From Diphasiastrum complanatum (Eukaryota > Streptophyta > Lycopodiopsida > Lycopodiales > Lycopodiaceae): a stretch of DNA of 64,000 nt. The DNA lies in contig CM055110.1 of NCBI GenBank assembly GCA_029204225.1, positions 42,019,862 to 42,083,861 of the forward strand. The letters run 5' to 3'. Under the pieces are notes generated by a model, which saw nothing but the letters and a program-made list of their open reading frames with translations, did not search any database and was not told where the DNA came from. How positions within the stretch are numbered: the first letter of the stretch is position 1; the number at the start of each line of letters is the position of its first letter. Of the stretch, positions 12,984 through 25,997 are shown one piece after another. Position numbers and translations under genes: made by a program.

Positions 12984-13366
12984 AAGTATCTTCACCATCT
13001 TACAGGATCAAGAAAACGTGAAGGCAAACAAGGTATTCCAAAAACACCTCTAGCTTCTATTGTGAAAGCTCCAAAGATGAAGCGACAAGCCCATGTTCTA
13101 ATTGATAGCAAGACACTTAACTCTTCACGAGGATCTATCCAATGCATTCGGGTGCTTTCATGCTCAAGTTCTCCTCAAAAGTTAGAAGAGAATGACACAT
13201 GCATTCACCTACCTTATAGCAGCCCCAAGTGGAAGTGGGTGGGTCATCCGAGTCGTCACTTCACTTTTACTTGTGTACTCTTTGAGAGTAACTCCCACAT
13301 TTCCCACCCCCATTTTCATAGTGGGAGCAAGGCCGGTGTCTCTCCCACACACCCACACACTCCCCT

Positions 13367-13394
13367 TCCCCCCCCCCCCCCCCCCCCCTCCCCC

Positions 13395-13446
<52 letters not shown>
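13367..13446 (+). repeat. Poly-C tract and (CT)n microsatellite upstream of the P450
   Basis: A run of about 21 C is followed by a short C-rich bridge and about 25 CT units, ending some 245 bp before the P450 start codon. CT-rich tracts are common in plant core promoters and 5' leaders, so a regulatory effect is possible but not shown. Confidence 0.9.
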
Positions 13447-13450
<4 letters not shown>

Positions 13451-13612
13451 TGAGTAGATGATGAGCTAATCTATCTTTTGGGATGTAAGGAGCAGCATCT
13501 GGTGGTGGGGCTTTAGAAGCCAGCGTGCTGCAGATCCACCACCTTGCCACTCAACGTGATGCCTATTCTGTGTATCCTGTGGGTGAGGTGCAAGTTGTCT
13601 GCTGGGCAGCAC

Positions 13613-13620
13613 TATATTTA
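13613..13620 (+). promoter_or_regulatory. Possible TATA box of the P450 gene
   Basis: TATATTTA lies 73 bp upstream of the chosen ATG at 13693. The sequence tttttttcattgttgttgcag directly before the ATG also looks like a 3' splice site, so an untranslated first exon upstream is an alternative. Confidence 0.3.
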
Positions 13621-13692
13621 GCTCAGTTCTCTTTCCTACAGTTGCTAAGAGTTTGCTTGTTTCTGTGGGTTTTTTTCATTGTTGTTGCAGCT

Positions 13693-16600
13693 ATGGAATC
13701 CCGAGCTAGCACAGGAGATAGCTTTTGGGTCTACAGTGTGCCTCTCTTGTTCAAACAAGGGAGAGCTTCACTGGTGGAAATTGAGCAAGATGGGTGGAAG
13801 AGCTCATGCATGTTATTGGGTTCGTTGGCTATGATCTTTGTCAGTGCCATGCTTGCATGGTGGTTTTCCCCCGGTGGTTGTGCATGGAGCAAAGTGCAGG
13901 GAAAACGTACCATTCTTGGACCGAGAGGGTGGCCTGTGATAGGAAGCTTGATGGATATGGGCACTTTGGCTCATAGACGCCTTGCAGAACTCTCAAAGAT
14001 TTATGAAGCTCAATCCTTGATGGCTCTCAGCCTTGGGAACACTAGAGTGATCATTTCTTCCAAGCCAGATGTTGCTAGAGAGATTCTAAACAGCTCGTGT
14101 TTTGCTGATCGGCCTTTGAAGCAATCTGCTCAGCAGTTGCTGTTCGGGCGTGCCATTGGGTTTGCTCCTCAGGGGGACTATTGGCGAGGCCTGCGTAGAG
14201 TAGCAGCAAATCATTTGTTCACTCCCAAGCGCATTGCAGCAGATGAGCCTTCCAGGCAGCGAGAAGTAAACCTCATGCTTCAATCTGTTGCAAAGCACGC
14301 CGGTGTGGTTGAAATAAGGCCGTACCTTCAGAGAGCCTCATTGAATAATATCATGAGTAGCGTGTTTGGCCGGCGGTTTGAGCTGGATAATTCAGAATGT
14401 GGGGAGGCAGAGAAACTCCAAGCAATGGTTCGTGAAGGATTTGAGCTGCTTGGTGCATTCAATTGGGCTGATCACCTTCCTACATTGCAGCTCTTTGATC
14501 CCCAACGCATCCATCAGCGCTGCGCAAAGCTAGTCCCGCGAGTGAATGCATATGTGCAGCAAATTATCGATGAACACCGTCAATGCTCTAAGGCACACTC
14601 CAATAAGACTGATTTCGTTGATGTGCTGCTTTCTCTGCAGGGAGAAGACAAGCTCAAAGATGATGACATGGTTGCAGTTCTTTGGGTAAGATTGCCTGTG
14701 GCCTTCACGTCATCTCCTACTGAATATTGCAATACAAAAATAACGTAGAATTCATCTCTTCGAGACTTGGCCTTCTAGTACTTTCACAGACATCAGCAAA
14801 TTAGCAATGTTGTAGCTCGCTTCCGTACTACCGTACACTCTGCAGAATGTTATGTTTGCAGCACACCAAAAGTTTAAACTTTTCACACAACAAAATACAA
14901 GTTCCATACCGAGAAATCGATAGTTCTTTAGCTTGGCTGTGTTTAGTTTTAAGCATTCGCAAATTAGCTCGTTTTAGTTCAAAATTTGTAACTTAGATTT
15001 TTAGCTGTTAGTACTTCCTCGGGCATGTCTCTATGTCTTTGCAAATCACCACGTTTTAGTTGAATTTTTTGAAATCCCATTGTACAACTTCACCTATGTC
15101 TATTAGTTCTTTTCGGGTTTTCTAGATAAGCTAGGACCTAGGTAACAACGTAACAACAAGAGTCTCAAGTTATGTCGAACAGTCGAAGTCGTGCTTCACG
15201 GTTCACGTATTTTCCTCATTGTTTAGGGGCCTTTAGGGCTTTTTTTAGCAAAAATAAAGCTTACGAGCACTGCCGTCCGACTGACTGAACTAGTCAGTAT
15301 ACGGTTAGTAAGTACCTGTCTATATGTGGATGGTAAACCATCGTACCGTTCTCCTAAGTTCTGTGTAGTACTAGTATTCTTGTAATTACGAACATCAGGA
15401 CAGTTACGAACAACAGGACAGCGTGCATTTTCAGTGCCTGCCTGCCCATATATATGGTAGACCTTCCTGAGTTTCTCCCAGTGCACCACGAATCCGTGAA
15501 GTACCAGTATTTTTGCAAGTATGAACAGCACTACAGCAGTCTAAGACTCGAAGTTTCTATATTTGATGCAAATTGCCTTAAGTCGCGACTCGTGTCTCCT
15601 GCTCATGTACTGAAAAGTGTTCACCAGTGCTTTGATTCTTGAAGTAATGAATACAGTTTATACGGGCAAATTTATTCAGGTTAATTGTTGAACACCGTTC
15701 TCGTGTAGTACTTGTATCTTTGCAAGTTTGCAACTATGTAAAATTGATGCAAATTGCCTTACATCGTATCTCCTGCTGTACTGAAAGTGTTCACCGGTGC
15801 TTTCCAGCAATGAATAGTGAACACTGAATACAGTCTCACAAGCTCAGGTCAGTCGTCACTGCTCGTCAGTGTTAAACTTGTGAAGTAACAGTCGTGCTTT
15901 CAAGTAATGAGTACAGTTTCACAGGCCAATTGTTGAGCTTGTGCACTGTGTAGTACACTAGTATTTTTGCAAATTGCAACTACGAACAGCAGTCTAGATT
16001 TGATGCAAATTGCCTTACATAGCGTTTCCTGCTGGATTGAAAAGTGTTCACCAGTGCTTTCAAAATTAAAAATTTAGTATGACAGTTATACAGGTCAATA
16101 ATTGTTGAACAACTTGAACTTGTGTGATGTCTGTTTGATTCCAGAATATTTGAAACTATGAACACCAGTCTGAACTTGATGCAAATTGCCTTACATCGTG
16201 ACATCGTGTCTCCTGCTGTACTGAAAAGTGTTCGACAGTGATTTCAAATAATGAATAGAGTTTTACTTTTGCAACTATGAACAGGAGTCAAATTTGGCTT
16301 GCTTTCGTCTCCTGCTGTACTGAAAATTGTTACTGTTTTTCAGGTTGTTGAGAATGACATTTTATTCATAAGTTTCAAATTTTGTAGACATTTTATGTCT
16401 AAAAATGTCACTGGTTTAAGTCATCGATTTCGAAGTTGTCAGTTTGTGTTTTATGGCGTTGGCTTAACAGATTTTTTCACTAATTTTCACAACATTGAAG
16501 TGTTTGTCATACGCCTTTTATTTTAAAGGTTGGAATGACACAATTTTCACCAGTTTTAGCTAGGAATGTGAAATTGCACGATTTTATTTTGTTCTACGGA

Positions 16601-17320
16601 TTTCGGTGAAGTATTTTAGGTCTTTTATGAAGTTCGCTTGACAATTTCTTGATAGTAGTACTGGTGTTTACTAGCTGAATTGCCATGATAATGCAGGAGA
16701 TGATCTTCCGAGGAACAGACACAACTGCCATTCTCACAGAATGGATCATGGCAGAGCTTGTTTTACACCCAGATATCCAAGCCAAAGCACAGCAAGAAAT
16801 AGATGCTGTGGTGGGAAGCCGAACAATGGTGGAGGACGCAGACATAGTCAGAATGCCATATCTTCAAGCAATTGTGAAGGAAACACTGAGAATGCATCCC
16901 CCTGGTCCCTTACTCTCTTGGGCTCGTCTCTCCACAGAAGATCTCACCATAGCAGGCCACCACATCCCCAAGGGAACCACAGCAATGGTGAACATGTGGT
17001 CGATCACTCACGATCCATCTATCTGGGCCAATCCAGAAGCCTTCCTTCCTGAAAGATTCTTTCAGGTAGGTAATGACATAGACCCACGCGGTGGCGACCT
17101 CAGGCTAGCTCCTTTCGGGGCTGGCAGGCGTGTCTGCCCAGGTCGGGCCCTTGCTCTTGCCACCGTTCACCTATGGCTTGCCCGCTTGCTCCATCACTAC
17201 ACATGGTTGCCCTGTGAGCAACATCCAGTCGATCTCACAGAAGTCTTGAGATTGTCTTGTGAGATGGCTAATCCACTGAAGACGCAGCCCATTTTGAGAG
17301 CTCCTTTACCTGCTTTTTGA
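13693..17320 (+). CDS. Cytochrome P450, CYP78A-type monooxygenase, two exons (13693-14685, 16697-17320)
   Basis: Exon 1 ends ...GCAGTTCTTTGG before GTAAGA. Exon 2 begins GAGATGATC after an ATGCAG acceptor. The join is phase 0 and gives 538 residues, normal for CYP78A. Seen: an N-terminal membrane anchor (about residues 39-58), hinge [11 protein letters not shown] (75-85), helix-I RGTDTT (336-341), KETLR with the ExxR pair (E393, R396), PERF (449-452), and heme loop [12 protein letters not shown] (470-481) with ligand Cys478. The single intron between VLW and EMIF is the family's conserved position. CYP78A enzymes are ER-bound, oxidise fatty-acid-like substrates in vitro and influence organ and seed growth. 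An in-frame ATG at 13525 would add 56 residues, including a second hydrophobic segment. I prefer 13693 because MESRAST plus one anchor fits the family. No stop or missing key residue is seen, so it is probably functional. Confidence 0.92.
15350..16345 (+). repeat. Imperfect tandem repeats inside the P450 intron
   Basis: The phrase gatgcaaattgcctta recurs at about 15566, 15736, 16001 and 16180. Each copy is followed by tctcctgct...tactgaaaagtgttcaccagtgcttt, an aatgaataCAGTTT phrase and gtagtac..gtatttttgcaa...gaacagcag. Unit length varies (about 170-265 bp). Partial units lie near 15350-15560 and 16290-16345. Much of the 2011-bp intron is built from this unit. Confidence 0.8.
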
Positions 17321-17651
17321 ATTGTTAGCATTCCGCTCTGGATTCGAAGAATTCATGGGCAAAGAGACTTTTTCCTCGCCAGGGCAATTTTGTAATGTAT
17401 GTGTAGGATATTGCAATGCTGTATATACTATGTTTTGGCTGCTGATTTTGATCAATCCAATTCTCAGAGTATTAAGTATGTGCAACAGCATGGCCTTATT
17501 TCAGAAATATTCTCACTGAAACACTTCGGATCTGTAAATTGATGATTTTGATGTAAATACACGGCATTTTAATTTTTGTGTAGATTGGACTTCCTCGTGT
17601 GTTTTGATGCCATGATAGGTTTTGATGCAATGATGCAATGAAGTTACTGAA

Positions 17652-18060
17652 AATGTTATAATAGGGTGTTTTCTAATCGTTGAGCTACACAAATTTCACA
17701 ACTGCACTGATCATCCGCATGCTTCTAGTGAATGCAAGCTCATTGCAGAAGTATCAAATTCCAGCATAGAAGCTTCAATTCTGCTCTCCTTTTAATAAAA
17801 ATGTTGTAGAATATTTTCTGATCTTTGAGCTAAAAAGAAATTCCCTATGCCTGCATGAGCAATCTCACGCTTCTATGGAATAAGAGAATGCAGGTCTTAA
17901 AAAATGTTCGTCTTCCAATCCTTGAGGGTAAAACTGCTTCAATTTTTGCTCTCTTTTTAATAAAATGTTCTGGGGTGTTTTCTGATCCTTGAGCTGATTG
18001 TTTTTTCCAAATGCTTGCAATGATCAATCTCACTCTTCTCTGGATTAAAAAAATGCAGTT
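17652..18060 (+). repeat. Imperfect tandem repeats in the P450 3' flank
   Basis: The block taataaaa.tgtt...gtgttttctgatc.ttgagct...gcatg..caatctcac.cttctatgg recurs with starts near 17652, 17795 and 17960, a period of roughly 145-165 bp. No coding potential. Confidence 0.65.
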
Positions 18061-18325
18061 TCTTGATGAGAATATTCTAAGCTATTAATGCAATTTCGCC
18101 ATGTTTTTTGGTTTCATCATGCCTTATCTTAACAATTATCATTGATTTGGTTGAACAGAGAAAATACACCACCTTGTTTACTGATCTTGGGCTGCCAGTA
18201 GACTAGTTCAAAGCAACAGGCAATGCAACATTTCCGCATTTAGACTTGGAAGAGATCTCGGTTTAGAAACTAGAGCTATGCTCATTATCAGCTTAGCATC
18301 AGAGTTTAATCTTGGGCTCTATTGT

Positions 18326-18700
18326 TGCTCATATGATCCCAAAATGGATGTATGAGCAACATTGAAGACCTTGAACAAACGTTGCAAATTTTAAAATTTC
18401 AGCGGCCTTTGAAATGGCCGTGTTAATTAAATCTCTTTGTCGGGTCCTTTTGTTGCTCGTGTGATCTCAAAACGCTTATATGAGCAAATACTGAAAAGCT
18501 TGAACCAATGTTGCTAAGTTTGAAATTTATGAGCAAATACTGAAAAACTTGAACCAATGTTGCTAATTTTGAAATTTCAGCGGTCTTTTTATTGGCCATG
18601 TTGATTAATCTCCTATGTTGGGTTTGTTGCTCATGTGATCTAAAAAAGGTTCTATGAGAAAATATTGAAAGACGTGAACAAATGTTAAGATTATAGCGGT
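18326..18700 (+). repeat. Three imperfect tandem units with an internal 48-bp duplication
   Basis: Units starting gttgctc(a/g)tgtgatc lie at about 18326, 18451 and 18618. Each is followed by atgagcaa..attgaaa..cttgaac.aatgttg and a cagcggtc phrase. In the middle unit, the phrase atgagcaaatactgaaaa occurs twice, about 48 bp apart (18480 and 18528). Confidence 0.7.
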
Positions 18701-19608
<908 letters not shown>

Positions 19609-19904
19609 CGTTTTTACAAAAGCATGAGAGAGAACTTTTTATTGAATCTTCATATGCATATATGTCATGCCTAATTGAAGGTCATTGTATTAAGATCTTT
19701 ATTTTGTAGATGGATTCCACAAAATCAAAAGAGTTTATTTAAAATGTCAATGCTTTTACTTATAAGATAATAGAAAAACATTTTAAGGCTAAAAATAAGT
19801 ATAAATGCTTGCATGTGTTTTGTGTGTTCTTGATGATTAATTCAATTTTTTGGGTTTTTTTATTTTAGTTCTTCATATCTTACAATACTTGATGGACTTC
19901 TTAG

Positions 19905-19905
<1 letters not shown>

Positions 19906-19957
<52 letters not shown>
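19906..19957 (+). repeat. (AT)n microsatellite, about 52 bp
   Basis: It is an uninterrupted AT dinucleotide run. Confidence 0.97.
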
Positions 19958-21029
<1,072 letters not shown>

Positions 21030-21099
21030 GTGACGCATTCAATATGGCACATGTGAATGAAATCTTAAAACCGTAAATCCATACTTGATTGTGGCCACT

Positions 21100-21310
21100 A
21101 CAACCATCTCAAAAACTATAGGCTTTATGGCCGCAACTTTGTCAAGCATAAATTTGATGAATGGTAGGGGGAAGTGATTCTTATGGGTGATTGCATTGAG
21201 CTTTTTGAAATCCACATAGAGTTTTAATTTACCACTCTTATTAAGTACTACCACGATTGGTGATATCTACTTCAAGTAGTTTCTTTAACTCTTGTTGGAT
21301 AAATTGGGCG
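21100..21310 (-). pseudogene. Ty3/gypsy reverse transcriptase fragment
   Basis: On the minus strand a helix ending QELKKLLEV is followed, after a frame change, by SPIVVVLNKSGKLKLYVDF, then KKLNAITHKNHFPLPFI and MLDKVA. This is the N-terminal RT block of gypsy elements, including the conserved DFKKLNAIT and FPLPFI segments. The catalytic YxDD part is absent, so it is a truncated scrap about 30 bp past the end of the microsatellite. Confidence 0.8.
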
Positions 21311-22904
21311 TGTGGATTATATAGGTGCAACCTGTTTTACGTACCCCCCATAAGGGCACACAATAGATTACTTGAGGTGATGGTCTCGTTATACGAGACA
21401 AGATGTTGCTCTAGAACTTATAGGTCGCTTCGATGCCATGTGTCAATATTCTATTGGCGTGGGATAACCCAAAGCTATTGACTCCTGGTAGTGCGCGTGC
21501 ATATCATTGGTTATGACATGACAATGTTGCCAAAGGTGACCCAACCTGGACTTTGTATATAGATGTGAATCCCAATCAGCTTGGCAATCATTCTCACATT
21601 GAAGGGATCTCTTACGTGGTTAGTCCAGGACATTATCTTGCCTCAAGATGTAGGAATGAGAAGGACAATGCTAGGGTGTGGTGGTAAGGGACATTATAGC
21701 TTGGTGGAGGCCTAAGCATGCTTGAAGGTGCTGGGGAGATGCAGTCCAAAGAGGTGGACCAATCGAACAATCGGATCGGGACGATCCTACTACTACTCAA
21801 AGGCAGGGTTCAACGTAATTCCCTCGATGCGTGCACAATTGATAACTAAGTAGGTGAACACAACATAAAACAAGAGCTTGTTTGTGTGGTTGATTGTGGA
21901 AGCAAAGAGTAGACAATCAGACAAAGCAATTAGAGAGTCAGACAAAAAATGGAAAGCATGCAATACTGACATAAAATCTGAACACAGAACCAGACAATAA
22001 TTTACTCAAATTGAATGTAATGAAATACAAGTCAGTGATGCGGGTGAGCACAAGACAATAGCCAGTGAAATCGCGTTCTCACAAAGCTAACTACAATCTA
22101 TAAAGGCTATGAGCTCATGCTGACAATCCGTATGAAAGGAAAAAAAAAAAATCAATGCTTGAAAGCATCTACTATGTCTGTCTTTGCTGATAAGCTGGCA
22201 TTTCAGCAACAATGCGTGCTTTAGCATTTAAAGAATCAGCTTATCTCGTCTAGTATGCTAATTGATTGAGTTCTTGATAATAGATTTCAATGATACATAT
22301 ACAGTTTTATATTTGTGCAGATGTTGTGAGAAATTGCCAACATTGGCAAATCTAGCCATGTAGAATATTGTACATTTTAGTCTACAATTTGATTCTACAC
22401 TTGTATGGCCAAAGTGCCATGTGGCAATCTACACCTAATTATCGAAAATCAGAGAAAATCAATATTTGCAGCGGAAGTGGTGAGGGTAGCTGTGGATCGG
22501 AAATGCGACAATTACTAATAAAGATCGAGTTCAAGATGAATCAGATATTACAATGCACAAATAGAACAGAACAGTAGTGAGAAAATTGCACTCTGATAAT
22601 AATCAAAACTAAGTACAATGCTTGAAGTTGGGCGCAAATACCAGGCTTCAGCTAAGGTCGTTGATAGCTAACTGATTTATTCAAAAACTGTAACTTGACA
22701 ATTTTAACAAAACGCCTGCAAGATGATAACCTGATCAGAGTGCTGACTCTAGTAGATCTTCCTTGATGATTGAAAGTTAGATGATTAATACATTGAAAGC
22801 TGACATTAGTCTCCTGCAGTAGGTAGCGACATTTTTGCCAGAGAGTTATGTACAGAAGTAGGCGTCCTATCAACGTCGCGACGTGGGTTGGAGTTCTCAG
22901 TTGA
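21311..22904. other. No gene recognised; probably degraded retroelement sequence
   Basis: No domain is identifiable in either strand. Part of 22640-22904 may be the far end of the LTR that starts (minus strand) at 23267. Confidence 0.4.
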
Positions 22905-23267
22905 TAGTACAAGGGTCAAAATTTTACAAAGAGTCGAATTAATATAAAGGGTCAAAAAATATACAAAGGGTCAAAATTTTAAACTGGGTCAGAAAATATA
23001 CACATGGTCAAATTTATCTAGGGTTAAAAAAATTGGACCCGATCTGATCCGATCCTTGGTCAAAAAAATTAGAACCGATCTGACCCGATCTAGGGTCCAA
23101 AAATCTCTCTTTGACAAGAATGACATTGGGTCGAAAAATAGGCTTGGGTCGAAAAAATTCGATTCGAGTCTTCATATTTTTTTTGTGTAATCTTTTTAGA
23201 ATAAGTATGAACAGGTCTCAGGATGCTCATTATCTAATGGAATTGGGCTTGAGCATAAATTCCAACA
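22905..23267 (-). repeat. LTR-like start of the minus-strand copia, with repeated gggtc(a/g)aaaa motif
   Basis: Read on the minus strand, ttaagagggag is followed by TGTTGGAATTT, a typical copia polypurine tract and LTR start. Downstream, the plus-strand motif gggtc(a/g)aaaa occurs about ten times between 22910 and 23155, interleaved with gatctgaccc-type palindromes. The other LTR boundary was not found. Confidence 0.6.
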
Positions 23268-23294
23268 CTCCCTCTTAATGTGGATTCTAAAAAT

Positions 23295-24960
23295 TTAGAT
23301 CTTCAGATTTAACAGATTGTTAAATCTGAAATGATGCTCCTTTGTTAGATCCTTGGTGAAGTAATTTGCTGCTTGTAACTGTGTCCTGCAGTGAACCAAA
23401 GAAATTTCCTTGCTTTGCACTTTCTCTCTAAGATAGTGATATCGGATTTCGATATGCTTACTTCGGGAGTGGAATCTCGGATTTAGAGATAGTGCAATGG
23501 CAGTTTGATTGTCACAATAGAGGGTCGTTGGATGTGACTGGATAATTTCGATATCTGCAAGTAGGTCTCTCAGCCAAATTGCCTTGTTAGCATTTGTGGC
23601 AGCTATGCATTCCGATTCTGTGGAGGATAATGATACTGAGGTCTGTTTCCAGCTATTCCATGAAACTGGGCCTTGATTGAACAGGAACACAAATCCGGAG
23701 GTCAATTTTCTTGTGTCGATATCTCCTGCCCAATCTGCATCTGTGTAGCTCTCTAGAATGTTGGCAGATTGGATGCCTCCATAACAAATGTTGGGGTGTT
23801 TTGTAGCTTGGACATACTTCATGGCTTTCATGAGAGCCTTCCAATGGACTAGACCTGGATTTGAAAGAAGTTGGCTGAGAGAGCTGATTGAGTAAGCAAG
23901 GTCGAGTTGAGTATAGAGCATAGCATACATCAATGAACTGATTATGGAGTGAAATAAATACTGCTTCATCTCGTGCTAACAAACATTTGGTATCCTTCAA
24001 CAAATTTAAATTGTTACTAAACAATAATGTGTCATCAACATAAAGAGTGATGATTATGAAGGAATTCGATACAAACTTAAAATAAACATTTGAGTCTGCT
24101 GAGTTTGGGATGAAACCATTCTCGATTAGAAATGTATTAATCTTATGAAACCAGGCTCTTGGAGACTGTTTCAAACCATACAAGGCTTTATGAATTTTGC
24201 ACACTAGAGGCTCCTTGCCTTTTAGCTCAGATCCTTCTGGCTGGGACATGTACATCTCCTCTTCAATGGTGCCATTCCTGTCCACACCTCATAAGGTGTC
24301 TTGCGATTCAGGGACTTGGTGATGGATCGATTTTGCAGGTAGGCAGCTGTAGTGACAGCTTCTGCCCAAAATCTCTTTGAAAGAGAAGCATGGGCCATCA
24401 TGCCTTTGGCACTCTCTATCAGTGTCTGATTCTTCCATTTTGTTACTCCATTTGACTGAGGTGAGTAGCTCGTGGTGAATTGTTGAAGTATTCCACAGGC
24501 CTTGCAGAATTCTTTGAACTTGGTGGAGATGTATTCTCCCCCTCCATTTGTACATAGAGCTTTTATTGTTCTCTGGGTCTGATTTTTTGCAGATGGCTTG
24601 AACTGCTTGAAGAATAGAAAGTCTTAGATTTATTCTTCAAAAAGTAAGTACCAGTTCTCCCAGAAAAGTCATCAATAAAAGTCATAAAATAAAGAGCTTT
24701 CCCTGTGGCAGGAGTCTGCATTGGGCCACAAAGGTCACTATGTACAAGATCTAGCAAATCTCTAGAAGTATGGACAGAATCTGAAGTAAATGGACTTCTA
24801 GCATGCTTGCTGATAATACAGCTTTTACATGGAGAATCGGATTTGCTAATAGAGGGAAGATCTTGCACTAAGTTTTGATTTGACATTTCTTGAATACTCT
24901 TGAAATTTAAATGGCCAAGTCTGAAATGCCACAACAAATGATTTGATTCAGAACGAGAAA
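23295..24960 (-). pseudogene. pol: copia integrase, RT and RNase H remnant with internal deletion
   Basis: In minus-strand order: the GAG-pre-integrase region (LWHFRLGHLN, CKSCIISKH), the integrase core (LVHSDLCGPM; CTNGGGEY in place of a DNGGEY-type motif; NGVTKWKN in place of the usual NGVAERKN), the RT palm with YVDDTLLF, then RNase H (SYTDADWAGD, SSTESECIAA, LYCDNQTAI, RSKHIEIRYH). A deletion joins the RT soon after YVDD (LKDTKCLLA, about 23975) out of frame to the connection region (FHSIISSLMYAML). Gag and protease are absent. Confidence 0.88.
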
Positions 24961-25443
24961 TAAGGGCTTGACTACTAGTAAAATAACAATGACTTAATTT
25001 GTAGATATTACTTACCTATGTAACTAGCAGTACTTCAGACCCCTATTGGTCCATTTAGTGTTGGGGGCTAAATGGAAAGTTACCCTTGGAAAAGAGTTAC
25101 CCTTAGGATTAAGGATATGTGCTTTTCGATAAGGGCAGGCAAGTGACTCTACCTTGGTCGGAGGTATGGAGTCACGTGATCCTTGGATAAGAGGTACCCT
25201 TAAGATTAAGGATAGGTGCCTTAGATTAAGATACTAGTGTCCTTGGTTAAGGGCAGGTAGGTGTCTATGACCTGGGTGGAGGTATGGAACCTAGAGAGGT
25301 GTTAGAAAGTCATTGGATGACTATTTTTCTAAATCTTGGACCTCAACCTTGAACCATATCACTTTAATGGTCTAGGACCAAAGTATACATGCACAACTTG
25401 GGCATTGGGACCTAGTAGGAGGGCACACTTCCAATGGGTCTAA
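24961..25443. other. No gene recognised
   Basis: It has repeated phrases such as ttaaggatatgtgc / ttaaggataggtgcc and gaggtatgga (25160-25290), suggesting a short degenerate internal duplication. No coding frame. Confidence 0.45.
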
Positions 25444-25818
25444 TGAGTTCCCAACTCCCACAAGAAAGGCATTCAAAGAGTCATAGGTTATGGAAGGAGT
25501 CTCTTGACTTTCCATAAGCCTATGGAGGTTCTTGGAGGTTCTTTAACTCCCCTAGGCTTCTCTCTCTCTCATTGGATGGGCATGGAACTCCATAGTGCAT
25601 TGGAGGGGTCCATGGGCCATCTATATGAGGGTAGTGGGGCGCCCATTGGGAGGGGAGAGATCTCTCTTGCTTGCTTTGCTTATGCTCTAGTGTTGCTACT
25701 AGTGTGTAGAGTACTTTCTTGTGTGTAGTATGCTTAGGGTTTAGATCTTGCTTATGGTATGGGACATAAGTAGGGTTTAGATCTTGAGTATGCCATAGTC
25801 TGTTGTGGTATGCTTGTG
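25444..25818 (+). repeat. LTR fragment matching the 3' LTR of the gypsy element at 41921
   Basis: It starts TGAGTTCCCAACTCCCACAAG and matches 41921-42285 closely over about 370 bp. Both are preceded by ctaa. The remaining part of the LTR is missing here, so this is a truncated solo LTR. Confidence 0.85.
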
Positions 25819-25997
25819 AGACCAAGAGGAACCATTGATGCAATCAATATTTGCAATGAAAAAATGCAGAAGATCAATGGATACCAAGAATATATCGAAA
25901 ATATCAATGGATCTTGATGCATCCCTCTGCAAAAGGCTCATTCCAAAAAAGAAAAAGATCGAATAACATTTATAGAAGCTCTTCGAAAGGCAGGATA

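Noticed and set aside
13525-13692. Upstream in-frame ATG extending the P450 by 56 residues
   Set aside because: The extension adds a second hydrophobic segment not usual in CYP78A, and a splice-acceptor-like tract sits directly before the ATG at 13693.
21330-21720. Possible gypsy protease on the minus strand next to the RT scrap
   Set aside because: No DSG motif or conserved block could be read in any frame.
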